Of a stretch of DNA of 64,000 bases, positions 1 through 13,700 are shown piece by piece. A program made the position numbers and the translations under genes. The DNA lies in assembly GCA_949775045.1 (NCBI GenBank), contig OX459110.1, forward strand, positions 6,766,229-6,830,228, in the 5' to 3' direction. The DNA is from Metridium senile. Taxonomy: Eukaryota > Cnidaria > Anthozoa > Actiniaria > Metridiidae. The stretch's first letter is position 1. The number at the start of each line of letters is the position of its first letter. A model generated the notes under the pieces. The model did not search any database and had not been told where the DNA came from. It saw nothing but the letters and a program-made list of their open reading frames with translations.

Positions 1-1730
1 TTATAGTGGTAGTCATTTGATATCGTCTTGGAAAAGATTGAAGTAAAATAACATGAATTTTAAAATGATATAACAGTTAAGAAGCCCGTTGGGTTACATT
101 GACTGGGGATATGATAGGGGAGTATATATAGATTTTGTTGTGGAAGTGATTGGTCCAATGTAGTAAAATCCGATATTGATTTTTGAATATATTGTTTTCG
201 CTTTTTGACTAATTTGATGGCAAATGGACTTGCTTTGTTTGAGATATCTCAATAATGCAGATTTTACCTTCTTGTTTGAAATCGTGGCTATCTTCGCTAG
301 GTGTTGCGTTGCTTCGTGATCCATATACATCAAGAGTACCATAAGTTGGCTTGATCTGTAAATTGAAAGACCTGATTTTACAAGGAAGTGCTTCCGATAT
401 CCCTTTAATATCAGAGAGTGTATCATTGGAATAGACAGGGGGAGGTGCTGGATGAGGAGAAGAAAGAAGGCCTGCATGACTTCAATCTATATCGGAACTC
501 GGGTTACTCGTTCAGAATCTATGACTTCAGTGGAGACAGCCATCCAAATTTTCATTGTTTTCACTAATATGTTAATCAGTACATTGTACATTTTGCTATT
601 ATACCTAGTCCGCCGGCCACAGGAACAGCTTGAGAGTCCCATAAGTTTGTAAGTTTTGCGAATAAGTCAGTTACAGTGAACTGTAACAAAGTTAACTCGA
701 TCGTCCGCAGGCTGTATAAACAAAGCGGTTGCGCTAATAACAAGTAGCACAGACTATCCGCTATTTGGTGAAAGTTCTTGATTCTTGTGTCTCTTTGTAC
801 TATATATCTGCTTTGTATTTACTAACTGCTATGTGAATTCTGTTTTTAGCGCCAAAAGCAAAACCTATGAACAACGATAATATATTTTGGAAGTGTTAAT
901 TTGTGACAAGGGTAAATAGATTCTTGCCAGGCAGTCGAACGTTTTCCACGATTTCTGCCATGTTTTTACTCGAAGAAGTCTATAAAAATGTAAGCAAAGA
1001 TAGAGGTAACGTTTTTCTCCTACTGTTAGGCTCATCGCAAATTTGGATCCTTGTTTTGTATTTTGCCATAGTAACCACACGGCATGGATGCCACAGTGCT
1101 TCACATGGAGATGCTTCTATAAATAACATGGCCAGCCACCCCCTATAAACCGGAAACAGTTTTTATTGACTAATATTGTGGAGGTGCGTCACTAGCCCCG
1201 AAAGGGGCCTTAAATAGAGTTTCAAATAGGAATGAAGTCAGGCTCTCCTTTCCTTTTTTCTCCTCCCCTCTCCTCTTTCCCTCCGATCCCTTGTTCCCCT
1301 GAGCCAAAAACTCAGATTAAATAGACTGAAGAATACTATTGTCACAGGTCATAGACGACTGATTACAAGCACATGACATTAAAATCCGCAGTCAAGGCTT
1401 AAAAATTTTCACAAACACGAGGCTTACGACATAGTTAGCTATTGTCCCATAGTTAATTCTGGCGCGCATCAGGTGTAATTGTTAATCAGTATCCAACAAC
1501 TTGTGGTCTAAAATTCAGCAATCTCGTTGGCTGGCACCGGTTACGAAAAAAAAAACAGTGGCGGCTGAATCACGATTTGTCGTTATTTTCCGCATATTAT
1601 AAGGTTTTTTTGTGGATACTAAAATATATATAGACCTCTAGCCCTCATCGGCTACAAATATAGCTTTTGGGCAATGGCTTCAGTCTTAATTGGTAGGTTT
1701 ATTTTTATCTACTAGTAAAAAGTACTATAC
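1..1730. other. No gene recognised
   Basis: The continuation of the VWA gene was sought here on the minus strand and not found. On the plus strand 411-573 one frame reads LYRNSGYSFRIYDFSG, which looks protein-like, but it has no start and ends after about 50 codons. A T/C-rich tract lies at 1242-1290. Confidence 0.5.
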
Positions 1731-4700
1731 CTGCACTGTGAAGTTCTTGGTGTGGTAGAGAGTGTCCGAGTCTACTGTGAAATATCGAGTTTTTCCAGGG
1801 CTTACATATCCTGTCACATGGTCACCACCGGATATATTCCCGTTTTGTGACAACGGCTTTAAAACAGTTGGCGCTAAAACAATAATAATATTTGTATCAG
1901 CACTTTGCTGTTGAAATATGTTATATGTCATTTGGGATTCTCGAGTGTTCTACGAGCTGCGAATGATATTCCGGTGTCTTATTTATCAATTTTTCTTCTT
2001 CTCTTATGGTAAAATATCAATAAACATAATATAAAATGACAGTAAATGTATTAAAAAAGTACTTGGGAATATGTTTGAAAGCTTAATTATCAAAACGAAT
2101 GAAAATAATTGAAGCAACATTGAATTTATCAACTCAATTTGGCTCTATTCAACTTACTTTCACAAGTCTGAATTTGAAGCGATTTTGCCAGGTTGATTAG
2201 GTTGCTGAAGTCATTTACATTAAATACATGTTTGCTTGGGTCTGTTGCAATCAGATCGAGTTCTGCTTGGTTATAGCCTCCAACACCCACCGCTATCATC
2301 GTTAATCCTTTATGAAAAAGAAAAACGGCATGAATTTCAATTGAGTTTTATTTGGGATTATATAATACGAATGTATTTTCGCCGGACTATTGAGTGGGAG
2401 ACCGTGCTCTTGTCGGACCAATGCTCGTGGTCTTAACCTTATAAGATAGTTTGGGACCTACTCGCCTCATCTTGTTATATAGTATGTTAAATAAAATAAT
2501 CATTCAATAGCCCAATATTTCACTTGCAAAATGCTAGAAGATATGATAACAATTGTGAAAGACACATTCATGTTATTCTTTGTGTAGAAATATTTAGTTT
2601 CAAAAAATGTTAAGGGTGCCTCTGCTAGCAAGAACTGGTAATAATTTACTCAATATTTTCTATCTGCTCATCAAACTTTGCAGTGTATGAGTCCCGAAAT
2701 ACGTTTTAACGTTTAAAAACACTTGAGTAGAGACATTCACTTTGCAATATATCTGCAAATGAGAAGACCTTCCCGTCTTCTCGAACAAGGACGTTAAACC
2801 AGAGATCCCGTCTCTCCAAAACACTAATTATTATCCCATCTAGACTGCGTATATAATACTGGAAAACATTTCTTGGTTTACGTGGGACGCTTCTCATATG
2901 CTTTACTGAAGGAATAATTAAATAAACAAAAAGGTAATTGGTATACATAGACCGTTATTTCGATACACCAATTCTATTTTGCTCAAGCTTAAATGGAGAA
3001 GGGCACCAACGCTCGAACGCACGTCTGCTCGCTTCAACGACATATGCTAATTGCACCAGTCAATTCTTTAAATGAAGTACAAATTTACCTTAAATTATCA
3101 AAGCATGGGTCAGAGAGAAGGCCAGGGAGTTGCCAGTGGGTGTCTACTTTGAACGGTTTTATTTCAAATGTCAATGCTAACCTGCAATGTTGTGTTTAAT
3201 GCTTTCTACGACTGGCCTTAAAGCCGCCACACCACCATTAGAGTGTCCATCAGTCAGAAGGATTAAAATTTGGAGATGGTTTGTTTGATCAGATGCTGGC
3301 CGTTGAGATTGTTCATTTTTAAAAATGTTAGATGCAACTCGCAGTGCTTGCGCAGTGTCTGTACCACCACCTGGTAAAAGACAACGATGTCAATAAAACA
3401 AATTACAAAGGTATCAATAAAAAGCCGTTATAATTATTTAAACTCATCATGAAATAACAGAGTTTGAATGTACGTTTGTTGCGCACGGTTTGTGCAAAAA
3501 GAAGTTTTATAGCACTTCAGCTTTAATGGTTTAAAGCTAAAACTTCCAGATAATGCTTATTTTAATTTGACATTATATTTTGTAATGTGAGTGGGTGAGT
3601 GTCTGAGTCTCCCCAACTAGTAGGGCACATAAAAGTGATTGTCTTATAAAGAGGTTTAGTGTTCTTTTGTTTTGATAAGCGGTTTATTGAATATATCAAT
3701 GATTTATTTTTAAACTATTATTTTTAATTAAAATTAAATGAACTTTAATCAAGTTGATTGATTGTCAAAGTTTACTTGCAAATCCAAGTTGGTCCACAGC
3801 ACACATCAATGCAGATTTAGACGAGTAGTTTCCAAGTTTGATAGTTTCGAATGCATAGGAAGCATATTCAACGACAGAAACACGAGTTTGATAAGATGAA
3901 ATATCGAATGCGCCAATAATCTTCCTGAAAATAGAACAAAGAAGTGACGATTACAATATTTTTAAATTGCTGGAACAATATGACAACAAGAAGTTAATAA
4001 ATAATGGTGCTTCCCAACCAATAAGTTCTATTTGGCCACCTAGCTTCTCGCCGAATTGTCCTCGCTTTCTAACGAATCATGCCATGGAAATATTTTCAGG
4101 AAAGGGTACATTTACTCGGTTTATCAAAGTCTCTACCAAAACTCACTGATGATTGCGTGTGACATTCCTTTGTAAGATTTGTAGTTTAACGCAAGGAAGC
4201 AATATGTTACCAAATGTCTACCTATTAACGTATACCTTCAAAAAAAAAAAACAGACACAAGCGTGTTTCGTTTCCGGGAATATGTTATTTGGCTTTGCGA
4301 AGTTAAGATCCCATTAGAATTTCCATCACATCCAATTAATCGTATACTTTCGGGTGTAAAACAAATTCAATTTTAAGCTAAACATACTTAACAAATTGTT
4401 TCTCAATTTGGTAGTTACTGTAACCAATGCTTCCAGACTCATCAAGCACGAAAACAATGTTGGCGGAAAAAGAGCAGCCTGCGACACACAAAATGATTAT
4501 GCATAGATAAAAATTGTTATTAACAACAAAACTACGGAAAGTTTGGTGTATAATTCCAGTGTCAAGCGTTTCATTATATAGCTATGGTGAGTATGGGTAG
4601 TTCTGCAGCTGGAACTTGGCCAATTTAGATTTAAATGTAATTGTAAATGTTAAGAAGAATGCTTTTCGATGCTGTCTAAAAGTACACACGAGTGACCACG

Positions 4701-7700
4701 AGTGACCACGAGTGACCACGAGTGACCACGAGTGACCACGAGTGACCACGAGTGACCACGAGTGACCACGAGTGACCACGAGTGACCACGAGTGACCACG
4801 AGTGGCCTCGAGTGACCACAAGTGAAAAGAAGAAAAAATGGGAAGAATGGGAAAAATTAGTATAAAATAAGTATAAGTATAAAATAACAAATAGGGAAGC
4901 AATAGAAAAGAAAAATGAATTACATTTTAAAATTAACAGAAAATTAAACATGAAATGATCATTTTGCTATATAATTCATTTTTTGAATTAAAAAAACGCT
5001 CAACTGAGACTGTTACGGTTTTATTGTTACTATTAGATAATTTAGACATTGTTGCTGTTTTAATAGAGTACTAACACTACAACCGTGAAACAACGTAACT
5101 AAATGTTAAATAATAGCAAAATCCTTTGTTTTTCGATTGTATATTCTGTTGTTTCTATTTTAGTTATATTAGTGTATGTTTCACCGGTAAAGAGTTTTAC
5201 TCTCTGTAAATAATTGTTTATTGATTAAATAGGCTACGATCGGTAGCAACTGAAATGAATGAATAAAGCTTTGAAAGTACTTCTTGTAAAAAAATTGTTT
5301 TTCTTTCACGTTTTCAATATTTTTCATTTTTCATCCAATTTAGATTTCTTTTACTCTTCATTGTAGAAATATATAATTTATTATGTTCTGCTAAGTTTTA
5401 TATAATTATTGTCAAACTAATGCGATTTTTGCCCGATACTTTTATGAATAGAAAACGCGCGCGCGTGCTTTGTGCAGTTATAAAGCACGCGGGGTTGTCA
5501 GAACACGAGAGAAGTGTTAAAAGAAGCACGACGCGAAGTGTCAACACTTCTCAAGTGTTCTGACAATCCCCAAGTGTTTTATAACTGCATACAGGACAGA
5601 AAGCAAGTTTTTTATTTTTTTTATAAAATACAAATTGATCAACATGCAAACGCGCGTGCTGTGTGCTCTCATAAAGCACGCGCCTCAACCAATCAAAATA
5701 CGTGATTTCAAATAGTTATTTTATAACGTACGTTTATTACAAGCCATTTGTTTTCGCGTCCTTTTGTTTATCATTTGTTTGTTGTTATATCATTTCATGT
5801 TTAATTTCCTGTTAATTTTTATAAATGTAATTCATTTTTCTTTTCTATTCCTTCCATATTTGTTATTTTATACTGTTACGTTATCTTTTTTTTTCCTATT
5901 TTCAATTTTTTTCATTTTTTTCAAATTTTTTCATTTTTTCAATTTTTCATTTTTTCACTCGTGGTCACTCGTGGTCACTCGTGTGTACTTTTAGACAGCA
6001 TCGTGCTTTTCTGAGTGTTATTGCTTTGTTACGTATAATAATGATTTGAAGGAGTGACCATAATCAGTCATAATAGTAGGTTTATTTTGAAACTTACCTT
6101 CATCATTTCTTTCAGGGCAGCTGTAACGCTGTGCAGTGTTGTCTTTTGAGTTCAATAATAAAACAAAAAAATATTATAATATGATACTAAACATCATGAA
6201 ATTCGGAGACATTCCAAGAAAAATAAGAATTTTCTAGTTCAATAAATTGTTTTTGTGAAACATATTTAATTTCCACGTATAAAAACAACATAATTACAGC
6301 CAAACCTACTGTAGCGTTCCTATCGAGGATGGAAGGCTCGATTTATTCTTGCAAACTTGATTTTCAATTTGTTTTTAAACTTGCAAAAACGAAACCGATA
6401 TTGTAAATTTCAAAATGCAGACTGCAAACGTCAACCGATAATGGTCCCGAAATCACGATCTGTGGTAAATAACTGATAATGCTATAGTAATAGAATACTT
6501 TAGTAAGCACTTATAACAGATTTCTGTAAGCAGACTGGCTTTAGCAAGTTTCTGTTGTCCAAAAAAAACATTGAAAGTAAAGCATTTGAAGCGGATTTCG
6601 AAACTTACAAGAGGGGGGCGTAAGGGGGTGTTGGAAACCGCAAAACTGTGAAAAAAATGAGCCAAAACCGCGTTGAAATTTACTGAAAAACCGTAACCGC
6701 ACCAAGAGGATGCCTAAACATTGTGAAAAACCGCACACCCCACAGCTTTGTAAAACCGCAAAGCCACAGGTTAGGATTTTTAAAAACCGCAAAACCACTC
6801 AAAATAGAAGGCTAAACGGTATAACGGCAAACCCTTACGCCCCCTCTTAAAAAGAATCAATTCATTTATGCAAATTTCAAAACAAATTTGAAATCAAATT
6901 TCGATAAACAAATTGAATGTTCTAACCTCGATAGAAAAGCAAACGATATTAATAAATGAAATTGATTACTGACGTTATGGACGTTCTTCGCAGTAGAAGA
7001 TAATTTTAAAAAGTTCATGTTCATTGATTAAATCAATGATGAAAGTTAAGGAGAGTTAGGGCATTTACCAGCACGATTGTTAAAGACGGATTTCACAAAG
7101 TTTGTTGGATATAGTTACAAGAATGTTGTTATATGAAAAAAGAACATAAGAAATTTAGTAGCAAAGCAATAACAAAAGAAAGAGTTTGAATGATCTTCTT
7201 TTGTTTTTTAATTAATTGCTTTCTCACTAAATTACAAAAGTCAGGACAACGTTCTGGCAATACGGTGTACTCCTATTTTTAATAACATTGTCATATAAAA
7301 AAATATTACTCAAGCTGAACTTCTTCTTTTTAATTCCTATTCGGTAATTTTCTTTTTTATATGACAATGTTATTGGAATTGGCTGTACTATATACTATAT
7401 ATTATATACAGTGAAGGCATTTAACCCGTGAAATAGAAATTGCTTTCACAAGTGTAATAGTCAAATTTAATAGACTCAAAGGAAAACAATGGAATTAGAG
7501 ACTGCTAAGGTGTATTAGTCTAATAACTATTTCACGGGTTAAATGACTTTACTCTACTTTAACTTTATAATTTTATTATGTTTCAGTATAACTTACTTGT
7601 CAGATTTTGAAACTTCATGGTAGCACTGTATGCAAGATGAGGAATGTTACCGGTGTATACAGAAGAGAAATCTAAACTGTTTTTCCAGACAAGTTTGGTA

Positions 7701-10700
7701 GCATAAGCAGCTAACGTGGTTTGTTCTGTCAACATACTAGTATTCACGATCTTTTTTAAGGTTTCCATTCGTGTACATGCGGCGAACTGGTTGTCGTACA
7801 CAACGCCATCGTGGTAATACATACGTAGCAGCTGACCTAGGCGAACTCCAAGCTTATTCCATTCTGCAAGTTTATAACCCAACAAGAAGCCGTCGACTGC
7901 ACCACGAATCTTTGCGAATGAAGTGTTATAGTTATATGACGTGTATAAGTAGAAGTTTTGTGGGCATTGAGAGGTAGGAGACCAATAACCGCCTGGATCT
8001 TGCACAGATGCCAAAGAAGTTGTTGGATTCGTAAGTGATACTAAACCAAGGTCTCCAGCAATCGTTGCAGCAAATAGATTATCCATGGGTTTGGCTGTCA
8101 AATGCAGTAATTGTGGGAACATAATAGATTTATTTCTACTGATGCCTGCACATATGCCTGTTATAACACGGCCCATTGCCACGTCACCGAATGGTGTGTG
8201 AACCACACCCTGCTCATTTTGTCCATTCATTCTATGGTTTACCATGCTGGTCAGAATACCTTTCTCGTACGATGTCAAGATTGAATCAGGCAACATATCT
8301 AATGATAACAAAAAGAAAAAACTACTATCATGACTATCCGAAAACATGGATGCATTTCTAACAAGACATTGATGATTTTTGTTAACTGTTTTAAACTATT
8401 GTTAATGTTTTACAAGATTCAAATGTTCCTTGATTTAATTAACATCTTTTGACTACCTTGTCCACAAAATATGTGCTTTTTATATAAAGCGATATTTTTT
8501 ATCAATAGGAAGCTAGCTGCCGGAACGTTTGAGTTAAACCAATGTTAAAAATAGCTAGAAAATATATTCAAAAACCAAGAATGCTTTTTTTATCTAAACC
8601 TAAATAAACTTTGACTCTGTGTTTTCTCCAAGAGCTGTGCTCATCGTGGGAGATCACAAAGTACTGATTTGCAATCACGCTTGTCATGAATGACCTCAAA
8701 ATCGATCATCAAAAACGTGCTTAAAACATGGAAATCCTTATTACTCTATGATATTAGGTCCAAATAATCTACATTTTTATAGCATATTACAGATATGACG
8801 TCACAGATGAGATTTCCTTTTATGGTTATTTCTTATCCTTGATCAATGTATTGATAATTCTACTTGATCTGAATAAGTATATTGTGAAAAATATTTAGAC
8901 GTTAACCGCGTTAATCTATAAGGTTTATAGATTTTTTGTGACGTCATAATATTTGACGTCATATTGAATTATAATGTGATCATAAAAGTGGTAAAAAGAC
9001 GCATCTACTGGTTTGAAATTTTTGGAAAGCAATAAACAAATGTTGTTACTTAAAAAAAAGCTTTTATAAGCATTTTAGAATTTATGTGACGTCATAGAGA
9101 CGTATGCAATATATTATACCTTTTAAGGTATTAAAATATTAAGATATTAAAATATCTACTTAAGAGATTGCGAGTTCATAAAATAGTCATTCAATGACTG
9201 CACGAAGCTCTTGTTTGAAATAAATATAAATATGAAAGAAACATAACCCCTAACGGCTTTCAAGAAAAGAGAATAACTGAGAGAATAAAGAATAGCTAAA
9301 AATAGTCAAAGGTCAATGTTATTACAATAATAGCACAGGAGGCCCAATTTCATAGATCGAGGCGATTTATAAGGATTTATATGTAGGATTATTCGTAAAT
9401 CTATAACTCGTCGAAAAATATCGAAAATAAACTCAAATGTTTATGGATTGTTTCTTGTGTCTTTCTTGCTATCTGGTAGCGATTTCAAGCTGACTGGACG
9501 GTTTTAAGCTATGTTCTGCCCCTACTACTAAGAAGAAGGCAAGGAAGGAGACCTTGGGTCGGCCAACGGACCGAGTCGCCTCCGAAAATCGCTCAAATTC
9601 TCAGACTAAATCGCATTCCCTTGCCTCGATACTCTGCAACACGAAGCTAAGGCCAGATAGTTACCCTTCACGATTATCCGGCGAGAATTTCAAATTACCG
9701 GCCATTTTGAATGGCTTCAAAAGCCATTCAAAATGAGTACTGTAGAGTACAATTTGGTAACTGGATTACCTTCTAATTTTTCAAGCAAGTATTAGGGATA
9801 TATGGGAATAAAATGAGCGATGTTTTTTTGTTAATAGAAACCTTAGAAGTAGCAGTTTGGGCTGCTGGAAGTCCATTGTCTAGTTTACGTATAAAATTAT
9901 ACTCTTAATTTTGTATCCCTAAATATCTCCAAATTCGTCTTTTGGATTTCGGTGAAACTGCTCTCACAGGAAGATAAACACTCAAGGTATATGCAGGATA
10001 AAGCATTTTCCTAGAAAATGCAGTTGAAGGGTAAAATTCGATTCCGAGTTAAAACAGTTGTGAATGGTAATCCGATCTCTTAAAAAAATACCAAATTGTA
10101 CTCTAGTCTATGTAACGTATGTGAAAAGAAGATATGAAATCAGAATCAATCTCTTTAAATATATGAGGTTCAAAGTGGGAAGGTGCTCATGCAAAAATAT
10201 TTGGTCGAATCAGCTTAAGAGCATCATATTTTGTGCCTAGTTCTGTGTTGTGTACTCATTGATTCAGTTGAACAAATAATTTGTTGTACTTACCATTTTG
10301 TGGTCCAAGTAAGGTTGTCCATTTGTCATCATTGTAGGCAAGTTTTCTGATATAGTTGGCAATTGCTTTCATTGGTTTATTTTGTGCAAGGTTATGTCTC
10401 TCGATCTTTTCGACCAGTGCAATAAAGTTGTCCAAAGTTTGGATACTATGAGCACCTGTAGTATATACAATAGAAGTATTATTGTCTAGAAGAGCAGCAG
10501 TGTTTTATCAGGTATACTGGTCAAATCAATTGGACCAGTGGAGGTCACAGGATTGAGTAGAGGCTTTATTTTTTTTGTTTGCTTTTTTCAGTTTGTGCGC
10601 CGATCTTGTGGAACGCATTACCATTAACTTTAAGATGAAGTGAGCAATCAATTATCACTTTCAAACGAAATTTGAAAACATATTTATTTAAGTAAGAGCG

Positions 10701-13700
10701 ACGTTTTCTTTTTACATTCTTTTTATATACACCTAATTGCAATAACATTGTCATATAAAAAAGAAAATTACAAAATAGGAATATAATATAATATAATATA
10801 ATATAATATAATATAATATAATATAATATAATATAATATAATATAATATAATATAATATAATATAATATAATATAATATAATATAATATAATATAATATA
10901 ATATAATATAATATAATATAATATAATATAATATAATATAATATAATATAATATAATATAATATAATATAATATAATATAATATAATATAATATAATATA
11001 ATATAATATAATATAATATAATATAATATAATATAATATAATATAATATAATATAATATAATATAATATAATATAATATAATATAATATAATATAATATA
11101 ATATAATATAATATAATATAATATAATATAATATAATATAATAAAATATAATATAATATAATATAATATAATATAATATAATATAATATAATATAGTATA
11201 ATATAGTATAATATAGTATAATATAATATAATATAATATAATATAATATAATATAATATAGTATAATATAGTATAATATAGTATAATATAGTATAATAAT
11301 GTAATGTAATGTAATGTAATGTAATGTAATGTAATGTAATGTAATGTAATGTAATGTAATGTAATGTAATGTAATGTAATGTAATGTAATGTAATGTAAT
11401 GTAATGTAATGTAATGTAATGTAATGTAATGTAATGTAATGTAATGTAATGTAATGTAATGTAATGTAAGATAAAATAATACAACATAACATAACACAAC
11501 ATAACACAACATAACATAACATAACATAACATAACATAACATAACACAACACAACACAACACAACACAACACAACACAACACAACACAACACAACACAAC
11601 ACAACACAACACAACATAACATAACATAACATAACATAACATAACATAACATAACATAACATAACATAACATAACATAACATAACATAACATAACATAAC
11701 ATAACATAACATAACATAACATAACATAACATAACATAACATAACATAACATAACATAACATAACATAACATAACATAACATAACATAACATAACATAAC
11801 ATAACATAACATAACATAACATAACATAACATAACATAACATAACATAACATAACATAACATAACATAACATAACATAACATAACATAACATAACATAAC
11901 ATAACATAACATAACATAATAAAACTGGCCCTCATGCATAGTTTAACCTCGTTTTTAAACTAGTTTAACCTCGTTTGTGTGTTTCTTTCCTTGCTTGTTG
12001 TGATTGTTTGTTTGTGTGTTGGCTGGCTGGTTGACAAGATCGCGTCACTCGAAATATATTGTTTCGTCTGTTTCGTTCGATTTTTGCAGTACGTGCCTTC
12101 AGCGTTGTTTCTCAACAAGGTACGCACATATTTAAGACTTGTCGTGGTCTCAGCCACGTGTGCAAGCACGGTACTCAAAAGGAGCATAACTCGAAGCGCG
12201 TAAAACCGAGATATACCCTATCCCATAATTGTCTGTCTGTCGTCTGTCTGTTTGTCTTAATAATATAACAAATCACACCATAAAAGTATAGCACAAGCAT
12301 CATTTCATCCAACTAGACGCCCTGATGGTGTGTGCACTTGTGCCCTGGATGCAAGGTGATGAGTTTGGGATAGCTGGAACTAGTTTACGGATTTGAATGG
12401 CAGAAATGCATTTAACACAATTGTCACTGAACGCACACAATTCAATTTGTATACAATGTTATGAAGTTGCTGAAGCTAAAAGAATATGAGTATGAAACTA
12501 TAGTGCGCGCAACTGGAGTACTTGGATTCTTAGCTGCTTGAGGGATGAAATACTATTTCTTTTGTAAGTGATCGAGACCTGAGCTACACTTACCAGTATG
12601 ATTTTACTGTCACTTGCAGCCTTATTTTTTTCTTTTTAGGTTCCATATTTTTTAGTCGGCCTAGAGGTCCCGACTCTAACTTTACCTTTTAGCCAATCTA
12701 TGTATCTATCTATCTGTCATGTCGCGTATAAGCCCCCATGATGCTTTGGGAACGAACACAGGAATCCAAAAGTCACGGAATGTTCATTCTATCATAAAAT
12801 TAGAATTGTTTTGCCTCCTGTGTTGATTTTATGACTAGCCCGACTTCACGCTCATAGAGCGTCTAGTTTATTGTTAATTTGCATCTTTTGTTTGTTTAAA
12901 TTACATTTCCTTAGAGTATTGTGTCTTTTCTTATCAGTGGATATTTGAAAGCCGGAAAGAGAATATAGTACATATTTTGCATCAAATTGGGAGCTTTGTT
13001 CTTTTATGTCACAAAATGTTTTACAGTGCTGCTAATTCAACCTGGGCAAGCCCGAGTTTATTAGCCAATCACGTTTCAGCTTAAGAACAAAAGAACTAGA
13101 CATAGACGATCCGTCAAGTTCCGACGTAGTTTATAATTTGATTGGCTGATAAGGAGACAAAGTAGATATCTTTTGATATCTTTTTTCTATAGATATCTTT
13201 TGTTCTTAAGCTCAAACGTGATTGGCTAATAAACTCGAAGTGGCCCCGGTTGAATTAGCAGCACTGTAATAAGACAGTTGCCATCAGTAATGTTGTAAGT
13301 TGTTTTATTTTGTTGAATAATACAGTTTATAGAATAACCAGAGAAACAAAGCATGAAACCGGTTGTTTTGATATTAATATTTTCTATAATGCACTTAATT
13401 CTTGAGGAATGTTTTACTTGAAGAACTACTTGATGTTCAATAAACCATGATAAACTTATGTGTATTCTAGGTCAATAATGGTATCATATATCTTTAAAAC
13501 ATTTGGCAATTCACTGGCATCATTTTGTATAAAAATATTACAAATATTATAAAACTTAGCATGCTCATTGATGGCATCTTATGTTACATAATTCCAATAT
13601 ACACAGGATTTTACTCGTCTGGGCACGAGTAATGAAACAGAAAATACCGGCTAAACGTTCTATTTATAGTTTGTATCCGAAACCAAACATTTCGCTCCAA

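Noticed and set aside
94..477. 127-codon minus-strand frame, possible last exon of the VWA gene
   Set aside because: No acceptor in the needed phase and no domain-like sequence; composition looks random.
2706..2948. 80-codon minus frame within VWA intron
   Set aside because: Between two exons that already join in phase; possibly an old repeat, no support as an exon.
7040..7130. Extra VWA-gene exon (YPTNFVKSVFNNRAG) before a GTAAAT donor
   Set aside because: No acceptor AG upstream in the intron, and the flanking exons join in phase without it.
10566..11939. Minus-strand frames of about 380-460 codons
   Set aside because: They only translate the pentanucleotide array (MLCYV, ITLHY, YYIIL repeats); no real protein.
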